This document shows, one piece after another, positions 1 to 10,629 of a stretch of DNA of 64,000 nt. The position numbers and the translations under genes were made by a program. The notes under the pieces are model-generated. The model did no database searches. It had not been told where the DNA came from and saw only the letters and a program-made list of their open reading frames with translations. Location of the stretch: positions 32,377,453-32,441,452 of the forward strand of contig JAOANR010000014.1 in NCBI GenBank assembly GCA_030278955.1, in the 5' to 3' direction. Position 1 is the first letter of the stretch; the number at the start of each line of letters is the position of its first letter. The stretch comes from Hygrophila difformis. Lineage: Eukaryota > Streptophyta > Magnoliopsida > Lamiales > Acanthaceae.

Positions 1-1
1 C

Positions 2-1192
2 TGTTGTACCTACAGCACACAAACCACGAGGGGGAGGGGAATTAACATCATCAGAAAGAACAGATCTGTTTACACTCATTGCTTCAATCTTGGCCCAAGC
101 TTGATCCATGGGAATGTATAGCAGGTGTTGACCACCGGCGGCATCAAGCATGTTTTTCCATGCTGGGGTCAAACCGCTATAGAACTTTCTTAATTTCTCC
201 CACTCCTGGAAACCATGCTGGGGGCATTTCCTGAGCAAGTTGAAGAACCGTTCCTTTGCATCATACAGGGACTCGTCTGGTTTCATCTTGAATTCCGCAA
301 TCTTAGAGCGGCATTCATCCACCTTGGACTCCGGGAAGTACTTTGTCAAGAAATTTCTGATCACGTCCTCCCATGCAGACTTCTGATTCACGGGCAGTGA
401 TTTGTACCATGTTCTCGCCCCGCTAGTCAGAGAGAAAGGAAACAGCCTTAGTCGAATGGTGTTAGCACATACACTCTGGTTCTTGATCGTATCACATAGT
501 TCCAGGAAAGTCTGCAGATGATCATGGGGATCCTCATGACTTGCCCCTGCGAACTGGTTGCTCTGAACAAGATTGATGAGGGCTGGCTTCAATTCGAAAT
601 TCCTGGCCAAAAACGGAGCTTGTCCCGAAATGTTCAAATATGGCTCTAAGATTGGCTGCATGTAATCAGCGGTTGCTGCTTGTTGATTGTTCTCAACTCC
701 TCCTTGATATTGCTGTGGGTAGTAGTTCTGATGCATATAGTAGTTCCTCGGATCATTGAAGTCATTCGGATTTGGGGGATTCTGATGAGGATTCTGGTAC
801 TGCTGATTTTGCTGGTTTTGGAAGTTTTGGTGGTTTTGGTTGTTTGGTGGGTTTTGGGGGTTCGGGTTGGGAGGAGGTGCCTCGAAGTGTTGCTGTTCAA
901 TGTTTGGTGGGTTCCCGCCTCCTTGTATGATCTGAGGAGGGGGATCATCCAAATCATCGTTATCAGCATCTTCGGGATCTTCCTCGATGTTGCGAAGTGG
1001 TGGATTGGGTGGAAGGATTGGGGGAAGGTCAGGGTTGGCCATATCAGAGATGTCGCTACTGGTGCTTGGTGAAAGTAGTGCCTGTCTTTCCCGTTCCCGT
1101 CTCTGTTTAGTCTCCACCCTAAGACGTCGAGCTGTCTTTTCTATCTCTGCGTTGTACGGGATTTCGGCTGGCGTCTGCTTCCTCCTTTGCAT
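2..1192 (-). CDS. gag: Athila-type Ty3/gypsy gag polyprotein, N-terminal part (runs off the left edge)
   Basis: An uninterrupted minus-strand frame of 397 codons starts at the ATG at 1192 and is still open at the window edge. The first 50 residues are basic and Arg/Glu-rich. A Pro/Asn/Gln-rich linker follows (about residues 70-170). Then comes the gag core, with the motifs LRLFPFSLTSGARTWYKSLP and AWEDVIRNFLTKYFP, typical of the plant retrotransposon gag domain (PF03732) as found in Athila elements. Gag forms the cytoplasmic particle that packages the element RNA. A tRNA-Asp primer site lies 142 bp upstream, which supports this being the first gene of a minus-strand LTR element. A second in-frame ATG at 1042 is possible, but the basic leader argues for 1192. 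No stop or frameshift is visible, so this gag may be intact. Confidence 0.85.
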   Translation of the reverse strand, partial: MQRRKQTPAEIPYNAEIEKTARRLRVETKQRRERERQALLSPSTSSDISDMANPDLPPILPPNPPLRNIEEDPEDADNDDLDDPPPQIIQGGGNPPNIEQQHFEAPPPNPNPQNPPNNQNHQNFQNQQNQQYQNPHQNPPNPNDFNDPRNYYMHQNYYPQQYQGGVENNQQAATADYMQPILEPYLNISGQAPFLARNFELKPALINLVQSNQFAGASHEDPHDHLQTFLELCDTIKNQSVCANTIRLRLFPFSLTSGARTWYKSLPVNQKSAWEDVIRNFLTKYFPESKVDECRSKIAEFKMKPDESLYDAKERFFNLLRKCPQHGFQEWEKLRKFYSGLTPAWKNMLDAAGGQHLLYIPMDQAWAKIEAMSVNRSVLSDDVNSPPPRGLCAVGTT

Positions 1193-1333
1193 AGAACAAC
1201 GGCTTCAATAATGACTGTACCTGCATATTCCCCAGGTTAGAATCGGTTTCGGGGTGAATATTTATATTTATATATATAAGCCAACTAGGAGCAATGAGGA
1301 ATGTAATTCTCTAATAAAACGGCGCTGCATCAT

Positions 1334-1350
1334 CCCCGGCAACGGCGCCA
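1334..1350 (-). promoter_or_regulatory. Primer-binding site, tRNA-Asp type
   Basis: On the plus strand CCCCGGCAACGGCGCCA equals the 3' end of plant tRNA-Asp including CCA. On the minus strand it is therefore the primer site TGGCGCCGTTGCCGGGG. It directly abuts the LTR end at 1351 (plus strand TG..., minus strand ...CA), as expected for minus-strand DNA synthesis. Confidence 0.85.
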
Positions 1351-3817
1351 TGAAACTTTTGACAATTTCTCACACGAGTATTTTCGAAAGAATAATACCC
1401 CGATCTTGATTTTTTTTAATGAAAATCATTTTATGAAGGCGGAGTTAGGATTAGGGATATATTTTATAGGTTGTCACGTTTTTATTACTCGTGGTAAGAA
1501 ACTGTGGCCCGAAAGCGCACGGTGTCAAAAATTGCAGTAATTTATAGTAAGACCGGATCGTTCACAGGAGGATGTGCGATAGAAGCAGGGCCCACGTCGT
1601 TTTACTAGATTTTCCATTCGTATTGCTCCAATTGGTTTAAAAAGTGATTAACAACTACTGACATGAATTCAAACTAAACTACAAAAGCGTTTAAATTTAC
1701 TCTACAAAGCAAATAAGTCTATTCTAGAAAGCGGGTAAAGTTCTAAAAATGCGATAAATACTATCTATGAAAGCAGCGAAAATTTACATTATGGCAGCCG
1801 TGACGCTGAATCACAATGTAGACAGAAGGGACAGGAAGAAAAGAATAAATATTGGACAAGATTCAGATACAACAGTATTAAACTTCCATTTTATACACAG
1901 ATATTGGTTTGGGATAATTCTATCAGATAGCTAATTCTCATGCTCTCAATACTGCGTTCCCTTTAACAGACAGGTACTTACAGTATGAGTTTACATGTTC
2001 TTAAGACTGCAAATTCTAAGATACCACAGATTTGTAACTGCCCTGGCCTGGGTATGTTACTTCATCTGTGGTGAACAAGCAACACCTGACAAATCATTTA
2101 TTGACATGCCAAGTACTACTATCACTCTCCCATGTCACACCCAAAGATTCTAGTTAAGCCTGAACTATCCCTTAACTATCAATCCTGGTAACAGTTACGC
2201 AACTCTCAATACAACCGAGTGACCTCTAACGAAAGCATTTAAAGAAAGCAGTAAAGAAAGCATTTAAAACCTATCACTCGGAGGTTTTGAAGGTCTGACC
2301 CTGGTAGTAAAAGATAGCTCCCCATCAGAATGAAGGGGTATGGATCAAGAATTCCCGGTTCTCGGTGAACTACTCATGTGTTCACTTCCTTCCGGGTGGT
2401 TATGAGATACAAACTAATGAAACGAACTAATAAATTAGTTCGTTCCGGATGCACTCACTCAGGACTCAGAAATAGGCTTTGGCAGAAGAGGATAGCAGTT
2501 GAAAGAAAACTCAACCCTATCTTAGAAAATAACCAAGGCCTGGATGATGTTCCTCCAAGATTATTTACTACACTGTATTTGAGTCCAAGTGGACCCCATC
2601 TCGGTGTAATATTTAATCTTAGATTCCCAACAAACAGCAATTTTGGAAAATAATGAGTTTGAAAACCATTCCCTAAACAGGTACTAGACTCTCAATTAAA
2701 ACACAGATCCTTTCAGTCTAGGTGAGACCTAATCGCTGACTCTGCTTCTAATCTCCCAAAATCAACCCTTGATAGAATATGAATTAGTCATAACTGGAGA
2801 ATTTATCCCTTACTCAGATCCGGATTTTATAAAGGAATTTTTGTCGGAAATTTAATATACAATATCTGTTTTAAATCTATGCTTCTATTGTCCAAGGGAA
2901 GGATCCCAAATATTTTAGACCACAACAATACATAATAATAGCATGCATACGGATATATGGAAGTGTAAAATTAATTGACCCAAAATATAGCTGTGGGTCT
3001 AGATAGAAGGTGGAACACAGAGATGAAGTGGTCAGGAGACCAAAGTACTGGCAGAATAGTCGGGTGGACTGTGAACATCTACTATCCAATTTCCCAATTA
3101 CTCGGATGGAGCGAATTTAGACAGCTTAGACCCTGTAATGGCAGTGTCAATGCCAGTTGGGCCTCCACTATCTGTGAATTCGGACAAAAACCTACATGCT
3201 TCCTCTATGCAATACTTATCAGCTAATGTTGACAGACATTAGCAGAGTTTTATCACAGATTGGAATTTGGGTTTGGAAATTAAGATAAATAAAATAAAAC
3301 TGTATCCGGACAAGAATCAGCTGAGCAGCTATTATGGTCCCGGATGGACGAACCGCCAAGGCTTCCACTGACTGCTATCCAAACCATGCAAAATAACATT
3401 TAGTAATTAATACCCAGAATACGAGCTAGTTATCCGTGAGGGAATACCCGCCAACATTAGTATGATGTATTCTTTACTAATTGTTACACACAATACACAA
3501 AAGACAAAATAAAATGAAATAAAGAGAAGAACTTGCATGAGAAACATTGGTTTCTCATGCAAGGTTATGGAACCAATCCATAATTGATGGCTTAAATAAT
3601 CCCTCCTACCATAATTAATTACGGTCCGGATTATCTGTTTAAGACATCACGATTTTGTTTATAGAAAATTGTTTTAATGACAATTGAACAAAGATCATTT
3701 AATCACAACAACTAATGATTTAATTATTGCTAATTAGAATCACCAATCATTAATGACTAGAGGGTTCAATTAATTAATGATGGAAATGGAGAATGGAAAA
3801 TCTGCATGAAAATGCTG

Positions 3818-4283
3818 ATTACGACGCTAAACAGATATTACGACGCTATCCTAGAATAGCGTCGTGAGAGTAGCGTCGTCATGGCTTGGTGCAAGAGAGA
3901 GTGGATTTTGGATTAAAGGGGTATTTACGACGCTATACACTGAACTACGGCGCTATACTAGTATAGCGTCGTATGTGTAGCGTCGTAGGTGGTTTGAGAA
4001 TTAAGAAGTTTTTGGAAAAAGAAGGGATATTACGACACTAAAAATTAAATGACGATGCTATCCTAGGATAGCGTCGTAAGGATAGTGCCGTAGGTGGGTT
4101 CTGTGAGATAGATGAATTTTAGGGACCTACGACGCTAGACAGAAATTACGACGCTATCTGAGGATAGCGCCGTTGGTTTAGTGCCGCAGGGCAAATTTTT
4201 GTTTAAGTTCTAGGCAACTACGGCGCTAAACATCACCTACGACGCTATCCAAGGATAGCGCCGTAGGGCGGTTAGCGTCGTAG
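3818..4283. repeat. Array 1 of nested palindromes (TACGACGCTA / TAGCGTCGTA)
   Basis: There are five units, 80-100 bp apart. Each has the order arm, arm, reverse arm, reverse arm: two copies of TACGACGCTA (or TACGGCGCTA) followed by two copies of TAGCGTCGTA (or TAGCGCCGTA). The inner pair forms near-perfect palindromes such as CTATCCTAGGATAG flanked by the arms. Each unit could fold as a long nested hairpin. The spacers are unique. Confidence 0.85.
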
Positions 4284-4917
4284 CTAGCCCAGAAACATGT
4301 TGTTGTTCGGGTAATGCAATCTCTGCGATTGCAAGCCCTATTTTCGAGTTCATGGTTCATCAATGCAATGACAGTAGTGGAATAATATGAAAACAGTGAA
4401 CCAAAATGCATAAAAACAAAGCAAAGCAAGCTAAAAGCATACACCCATGAACCACAAACCCAAATGAGGGTTTTCAACCATAAGAACATGCATAGAAACC
4501 CAAAAATGAAAAGAAAACAGAAAACCCACATTGCAAGAGAGAATAAAATGACCAAATGATCAATACACCAAAATAAAACAAGAAAATCCATGGAATCATT
4601 TCCATTTCATGTTTTTGGGACACTTTCATGATTAACTTCCCATTTCATATCAAATGGTTTGATAATACCCATCATTTGGGTATTTCAAACCTAAATAGAG
4701 GTTTAACAAAACTGTAAATAATGAAAACAGTGGCTATCCTAAACTGGGAGATCTTAATAAACACTAATCTAAGAGTATTAAAAGCTAACTAAGGCATGAA
4801 ATGTAAATAATACAAAAAAGAAAACTAACTAACTAACTACCTCTACATTATTCTCAAGAACAGCTCATGTTGCCTTCAAGTGGAATGTGGTGAAGTGACA
4901 AGACCAGGGAGTCAACA

Positions 4918-4930
4918 CCCTATATATAGG
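4918..4930 (-). promoter_or_regulatory. TATA box of the Athila LTR
   Basis: Read on the minus strand this is CCTATATATAGGG, a strong plant TATA element. It is followed about 60-75 bp downstream by a gene-leader-like sequence. It lies between the two palindrome arrays, so array 2 would be in U3 and array 1 in the transcript. Assigned by motif and position only. Confidence 0.55.
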
Positions 4931-4986
4931 CGAGAAACCCTAGGCCCATGGGCCCCCAGGCCTTGAAATTTGAATTCTGGCAAGGC

Positions 4987-5270
4987 TTACGACGCTATAG
5001 ATGGCTTACGGCGCTATCCTTGCTACGGCGCTATAGGTGTAGCGTCGTAGTCTTCCATCCCAAAGACACTCTTGCTTCTGAATGGACAGCCTACGGCGCT
5101 ATCCTTGCCTACGGCGCTATGCTTGATTACGGCGCTATCCATGCTTAACGCCGTCCACCTTCTTTTGACTGTTTCTTCGATTTCCTCCTACGGCGCTAGA
5201 TCAAGCTACGGCGCTAGATCAAGCTACGGCGCTATCCATGCATAGCGTCGTAGTTGTGTCTAGCGTCGTA
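4987..5270. repeat. Array 2 of nested palindromes (same arm sequences)
   Basis: Three units use the same 10-bp arms as array 1, mostly in the TACGGCGCTA variant, with closing arms TAGCGTCGTA at about 5037, 5242 and 5261. The third unit has three forward arms before the inverted ones. It lies upstream of the minus-strand TATA box. Confidence 0.8.
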
Positions 5271-5614
5271 ATATCCTGAAAAATCAGCTTTTTGTGGGTT
5301 TTTCATTTCTTTTCCCATCTTTTTGTTTCCTTTTTCTTTTCTTTTCTTTTTCTCATGTTTTTGGATTTTTCTAACATAAATGTGTAATAAAATTACATAT
5401 TTATGCATTTTTCATACCAGCTTAATATTTTTACAATTATGCATAAATCAGTCTAATTCTACTGCTTTCTTATTTAATATAAGACCGAAATGCGATCAAA
5501 TGCCCGTTTTAGACACGGAAATGGATTGAAAATAATGGTCATTTCTGGCCATTATCACATGTGTGAGTGACATTTCACTTATAGACTAAATTTAATTAAA
5601 TAGGTGCATCATAC

Positions 5615-6750
5615 CAATTTATCTTTTGTGGCTCGAAAAGTCTTCGAACCCGCAGTGTGTGTGGGGAGTGCCGATGCATCCTCCTGTCCCCGGCGTATGT
5701 TCAGCTTCCCTCTCTTCGACTTCTCCTTGAACGCAGCTGACTCCCAAATACGCCTCCAGTTCTCGGCCACTAGCTGGTCTGATGGATATGGCCTCTTCTT
5801 GCTTCTGATATCGAGAGTATAATCCTTGTACCTGATGACATATTAAGTAAAATTAATTAATAGTTGAACAACAAGCAAAAACTTTAATTTAATTTTTTGA
5901 ATGTACCTGGCAATATTTTTCCTCTCCCACTCCTTCCTGACTGCTCCAGTGAGCTCAGGTGCCCAGTGCGCTGCTTTCTGCATTTTAAGATTGATCAATA
6001 TATGTACAAATGCAAATAATTACATGATTATCTTTTAAACTACAGATTACCTGAAACTCCCCCAATTGAACTCTTTGGTCTCCCGGGAGACCTTTCCCCA
6101 ACTAATACCATTCATGCCGGACCACATGGGGTAAATGTCGGTGATCTTCCTCACCAATGCATTAGTGAACTCGATGCTTGAAGACATAAACCAAAACCAC
6201 AACTTTTAAATACGCAATAAACTTAAGTACGTAGTATATATATAATTGAAATGCAAAATGACTTTAAAACATAAGCTACTTACAGTCCATCGTTCCCCGG
6301 CTCGACCAAAAGCCTAGCAGGCCGTATCTGTGGCGCGGGAGGAGCCCCCTGTGTAGATTCGACTGATCCTAAACAGCAATTAAAAGTTTTTTGTTATAAA
6401 ACATTCAACATCACATCAAATAGTATATATTATACCTGGAGTGCGCGTAGGTGGTGTCTCTGGCACGACATCAGATCCCTCGGGTGCACCTCCCGCCTGT
6501 AGCTGTGAGCTACAAGTCTCAACTGTAATTCAATAAATCAGAACATGAATTTATCATTAATATAAATTAACATTTAAATGAACATGAGTTGTCTAATCTG
6601 TATTTATATCGAAATACCTGCTTGTGAGTGCTGCAAATCCTCCTGGGCTGCCCGAATAGCAGACAACAGCTGTGACCTACTGATCAACCGACGCCTGGAC
6701 CCTGATCCGCCTGTCGTGCTCGACGAGGAACCACCCCCTCGGTCGGTCAT
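5615..6750 (-). CDS. TNPA-like (Ptta/En/Spm-type) gene of the CACTA element, six exons visible, 3' part cut off
   Basis: Exons predicted from canonical GT-AG borders and continuous reading are 6750-6618, 6522-6436, 6368-6284, 6176-6051, 5977-5907 and 5831-5615. Exon 1 begins with ATG in a Ser/Gly/Arg-rich leader. Exon 4 encodes a stretch containing YPMWSGMNGISWGKVS, and exon 6 has WRRIWESAAFKEKSKRGKLN. Both resemble the plant transposase Ptta/En/Spm family (PF03004), the DNA-binding accessory protein of CACTA elements that recognises subterminal repeats. The last exon ends in a donor GT at 5614, just before the Athila insertion, so the C-terminus is lost or lies beyond the left edge. Exon borders are visual calls. 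Confidence 0.65.
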
Positions 6751-6840
6751 CTACAAAGTTCAAAAATTAATTAGAACACAATTTGCAAATATAAGGAATT
6801 ACAACAACAAAGAATTTATTATAATTAAGTTTATCACATT

Positions 6841-7590
6841 TCAAACTTGGTAATCATCATCCGAAGTCTCCTGTGAAGGATCATCCGGATCAGTCTCATC
6901 CGAACAGGAATCAGTGTCTATCGATGATTCTGAATCATTGTTCTCATCCTGAGGAAGGTCAACATATTGAACCACGTCGTCCGTTAGTGGCTCTCGCCTG
7001 GCAGTGATAGTTGTAGTTTCGATGATAAGCTATTCGGGAACATCGACTTGGAATGCATCCGCTTCCCCCCTTGCGTAACGGTTATTACACCTCTAGGTTT
7101 GACCTTACACATGGCCAACCACTCATTCCGACTGGCTACTGGTCTGATGGTCGGGAACCCAACGTACCACACTTGTTCGGCTTGATTAGCAAATATGAAT
7201 GGTTCATATATGTTCAAAGATTTTGAACGGTTTATTTCAACAAGCTTGTAGTTCGAATGAGTGCGCGTCCCAATGCCTTCACGAGGGTCAAACCATCGAC
7301 ATTTGAAGAATGCAGTTTGTTTGATAGGCAATGCAGGGTACTCTATGACTATAATCTCTTCGATTATGCCATAGTAGTCTCCGTGAGATAGCGACGCGAT
7401 ACAAACACCACAATTGTATGTTGATCTTTGCCTACCATGAGATTCTATGTGAAATTTCATCCCATTTATAAAATACATAGGATACGATGTACCAATGGGA
7501 AGTGGGCCCTGAGCTATGTGAGAAATGCATTGATCATCGGGTGGATTTTCCTTCAAATTTGCCTCCAACCACCTAGGAAACTCTGTTGAC
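6841..7590 (-). pseudogene. CACTA transposase C-terminal part with DUF4216 domain
   Basis: The minus-strand frame around 7590-6984 contains FPRWLEANLK, YPMYFINGMKFHI, a NCGV segment, FFKCRWFDP and FANQAEQVWYVGFP. These match the DUF4216 domain found at the C-terminus of TNP2-type CACTA transposases. Near 7030 the sense-like reading moves to another frame, which has a stop at the junction and then a Ser/Asp/Glu-rich tail ending at 6841. Two breaks are therefore visible. In intact elements this domain follows a catalytic Transposase_21 domain of several hundred residues, which is absent here. Upstream neighbour: the transposase-associated domain only a few bases away. Confidence 0.75.
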
Positions 7591-7595
7591 TGCGC

Positions 7596-7877
7596 TCATT
7601 TTCCTGTGCAGACACTGAAGAGCTGTGGCTCTCCGTGACACGTCCACCTTTCGTAGTTGTGGACAAATCCATTGCAGTGTAGATGATACTTGATGTCAGC
7701 ATCGGGTAGGTAACATTTATTCCTACACTGCCTACACGGACACCTAAGTTTTCCCTGGGACCTATCGATATTTGAGTTTCCATGAGACATACATATGAAC
7801 GATTTAACTCTAGCTTTAAATTCGGATGTAAGTACTCCAACTTTCCAACGGGAGCGGTACATCCAACTACGGTCCAT
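7596..7877 (-). pseudogene. CACTA transposase N-terminal transposase-associated domain, detached from its core
   Basis: A 93-codon frame begins MDRSWMY, the usual start of TNP2-type CACTA transposases. It carries CPCRQCRNKCYLPDADIKYH and GFVHNYERWTCHGEP, matching the transposase-associated zinc-binding domain (PF13963). The stop comes after the CHGEP motif. An AG acceptor-like site at about 7609 and the in-frame EFPRWLE of the next domain lie immediately downstream. An internal deletion has therefore brought the N- and C-terminal domains together. The frame of this piece and the DUF4216 frame are the same, separated by one stop. Confidence 0.75.
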
Positions 7878-7903
7878 CGCCTAAAAATATGGCACCAGGC
7901 CAT

Positions 7904-8534
7904 TGAAGGGAAATAAATTTCATCAGTTCTTTGTGTTTAGTTTGTGTACGTGTAGTTATTAAATACTTATTGGTTTATTCACTTACCGATAATGCATGTT
8001 CACTTATACTTCGTTCCATTTATTATGATTGAGTAACATAGATTCGAATCTTTTAAAATTCATTCAAACTCCTATCATTTAAAGTTTTTAATATGTACAA
8101 CATACCAATTCTTCTTTATGGTTTATTCACTCACTGATAATGCATGAAAAAAAATGGATCTGTGTTCAACGGATTACACTTAGCAAGAAAAAGTATTTTG
8201 TTTTGGTTCGGCCAATTGAGTAATCATCGTTCGAATATTTTAAAATTCATTTAAACTCCTACCTATTAAAGTTTTTAATATGACAAAGAAATCATATTTT
8301 AGTGTTCTACATATACTTATATTTTTAAAAATATAAACCATAAATTTTTATATAAATCATATCTCAAATCTACAAGTGCGCCATTAATTCTATTTTCAAT
8401 CCATGTGCACCAATTAAATCAAATCCCCAATTTGAAATGCTTAAAACTAATTATTCGCTTACATTCTTCCAAATTCAAAACCAACGATGCAAAATTCTAA
8501 CAAATACTTCAAATCATGACAGTGTTCTAACAAA
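7904..8534. other. CACTA 5' region, no gene seen
   Basis: AT-rich sequence between the transposase start and the Tekay insertion. It holds two diverged copies of a segment ending in CATTTAAACTCCTA-like text (near 8060 and 8240), suggesting an old local duplication. I see no coding potential. Confidence 0.5.
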
Positions 8535-9559
8535 TTAAATGTAACACCCGAGGAAAAACAAATTCAAATTGTTTTGAACTACGTCATGACTTGATCCCTT
8601 CACAGGGTACGTAGGCAGCTTAGAACTAATTTCTAGGTTCAGTCACGAAATAAATCACAAAATACATCACGAATTAGACCACAAGGACGATAGGGGATGT
8701 TGAAACCAATTTAGACTAGGCTAAGTAGGACCCGGAAATGTTGCGAGCGATAAGCCAGACTCGTAACAAGATTAAGGAGAAGATTCCGCAACGAAGACGC
8801 CCAGGGAATCGAGCTAACACGTAGAAAACCGATAGGGGAAAGCGAGGGAAGACCCGACGGAACACGCGGAGCCGAACCGGCCGGTCCGGCCGGCCCGCGC
8901 TGTCCGCGCGCCGCCGCGCGGCCACCGCGCGGCCAAGGGCGTCGCGACGCCAGGCCTGGCACGCGTGCTCCGCGCGGACAAAAGCTTAGGTGCGCGCCAC
9001 CAGCGCGCCAGAGGTGCTGAAAGTGTAAACTTTCCTTCCATGGCGATTTTCTTGCCAAAAACCACACCCCTAACCATGGCAATCGAATCTCAGCCTTGGG
9101 GAAGGCTTAAGAATACCCTAGGGGCACCCCAAACCCTAGGTTTTCAGTAAACATTCAGCCTCCACCCTCAATTCCCTCTCCAAGTTCGAAACTCTTTCGA
9201 CACCACTTTCCGGCAAGTATTCCGGCGACGACGGGACGACCGGGACAAGCCCCTGCCCTCTAGACTCTTGGTAAGCCATTGTGCAACGTTTCAATTCGTC
9301 CATAGATCTCAGAAACTCATATTCTAACCCTTTTTCCTTACTACGATTTCCCGTCGGAAAACGAACAAAAAGCGATCGGAGAAGTTGGCCGTTCGTCGTG
9401 ACCCTAGGACGTCCGGAAACCCAATCTAGCGACCCTATCATCATTCTAAGTAAGTTAAAACCTTACTCACAAATTTTCGTGGTTGTTTGTTGTTTAAATC
9501 TCGAGATATAGGCTTGTAACAAAAATCGGTTTTCAAAAACCCTATTTTCGCCCAATTTT

Positions 9560-10260
9560 AAAGACTCGCCAAAAACTCGACCTTCGGGAATTCAAACCGA
9601 AAACTTTTCAACATAAAAGTTGTTCCTAACACCTTTATCTATCTTGTGTCCAAATTTCAGCCGTTGACATTAAGTTTTGCTATCCCAATTTTCGCCATGA
9701 ACTTTCTGTATCAAACCGAACGATTCAAATCTGTGACAGATTCCTTCATTCAACTTGATGCATGTTTTTCACCCATTTTTCGAATGATTTAACTTTGCAT
9801 TTCTAAACACAAGTTGTAGATAATTGTGTCTAGATTATGCCTACAAAATTTCACGAATTTTGGTGTTCATTTGATATGTCAATCGGCCAAGTTTTTCGAA
9901 CTGTTTTGAATTCGTTTTAAAGGCCATGAGTATGCAGTGAGTTGCACTCGATTTTTGAGTACCAAGAATTCATTATTTCCAAAAACTTAAACCATGAAAG
10001 TTGTTCCTTAATGTGTCGTGTAGTTACTGTAAAAATTTCACATCGATTGGTTTTGAAATGAATTTTTAATCGGCGTTACACGAACCTGTGACGAAAACAG
10101 TTTTTAAGACGTAAATTATTCTTTGCAATAAACTCAAATTTCAACTCACTTCGGAACCTTATTTCCAAAAACTTAAAACATGAAAGTTGTTCGTGTGTGT
10201 GTTTTTGAATTACTGGCCAAGTTTCAGAATTTGTGGAGGAGAAACGAATTTTAAATTAAG
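9560..10260 (+). repeat. Four diverged tandem units of about 187 bp inside the LTR
   Basis: The marker AAAGTTGTTC (or a close variant) recurs at about 9616, 9809, 9997 and 10183, giving spacings near 190 bp. Each is followed about 45 bp later by a CAAATTTCA-like motif. Units 3 and 4 also share ATTTCCAAAAACTTAAA. The copy in the other LTR is at 16311-17011. Confidence 0.7.
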
Positions 10261-10412
10261 AAAGGCGTGAACTGCCTCGAATAGGATTTTTCGAACTTGA
10301 GAAAACTCGAACTATGAAAACGCGATATCGATCCTTTGATAACTTTGAAATACGAACTTTCGAAAAATCCCGTTCACTAGGCTGAGCCGATCTTCATACT
10401 ATCATTATCTTT

Positions 10413-10629
10413 GAGACTGCCTCGTTAGTGGTCTCCTTACTATCTGAGATTGCCTCGTTAGTGATCTCGCGCGCTGTATTTGTGGATCGCCTCGTTAGTG
10501 GTCCTACTATCTTTTTGGATCGCCTCGTTAGTGGTCCTACTATCTTTGAGACTGCCTCGTTAGTGGTCTCCCATTGTTTGGACTGCCTCGTTAGTGGTCC
10601 TATGTTGAGATTGCCTCGTTAGTGATCTC
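10413..10629 (+). repeat. Seven-unit covarying hairpin array in the 5' LTR
   Basis: Seven units share the 13-nt core TGCCTCGTTAGTG (or CGCCTCGTTAGTG), each flanked by complementary arms. Units: 10413-10435 (GAGAC/GTCTC), 10446-10468 (GAGAT/ATCTC), 10484-10504 (GGAT/GTCC), 10517-10537 (GGAT/GTCC), 10548-10570 (GAGAC/GTCTC), 10580-10600 (GGAC/GTCC), 10607-10629 (GAGAT/ATCTC). Arms change in matching pairs while the loop stays fixed. Linkers vary in length. This is what RNA hairpins with conserved loops look like; no known family is recognised. Confidence 0.85.

Larger units (their letters stand above)
1351..5559 (-). mobile_element. Probable 5' LTR of the Athila-type element
   Basis: The right-hand terminus of the minus-strand LTR is fixed by the adjacent primer site: plus-strand TG at 1351. 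The other end is inferred at the plus-strand CA at 5558-5559, because TNPA-like coding DNA of the host CACTA transposon resumes about 50 bp further on and the minus strand there begins TGTGATAATGG. The LTR would be about 4.2 kb, long even for Athila. A minus-strand TATA box lies near 4921, giving a short U3 and a long transcribed R-U5. The partner LTR is outside the window, so the outer boundary is not proven by comparison. The open frames inside it (for example 4226-4591) look spurious. Confidence 0.55.

Noticed and set aside
4226..4591. 121-codon hydrophobic minus-strand ORF in the Athila LTR
   Set aside because: Phe/Leu/Trp-rich from T-rich composition, starts within LTR leader sequence and runs into the palindrome array; no domain.
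8711..9082. Minus-strand ORFs of 69-123 codons in the GC-rich part of the Tekay LTR, repeated at 15462-15833
   Set aside because: They are identical in both LTRs, lie on the strand opposite to the element, overlap each other in three frames and are Arg/Ala/Gly/Pro-rich as expected from GC-rich composition. No domain recognised.
10413..10629. CRISPR-like array (short repeats with spacers)
   Set aside because: Plant nuclear DNA inside an LTR; repeat cores are 13 nt with variable arms and irregular short linkers, not a CRISPR array.
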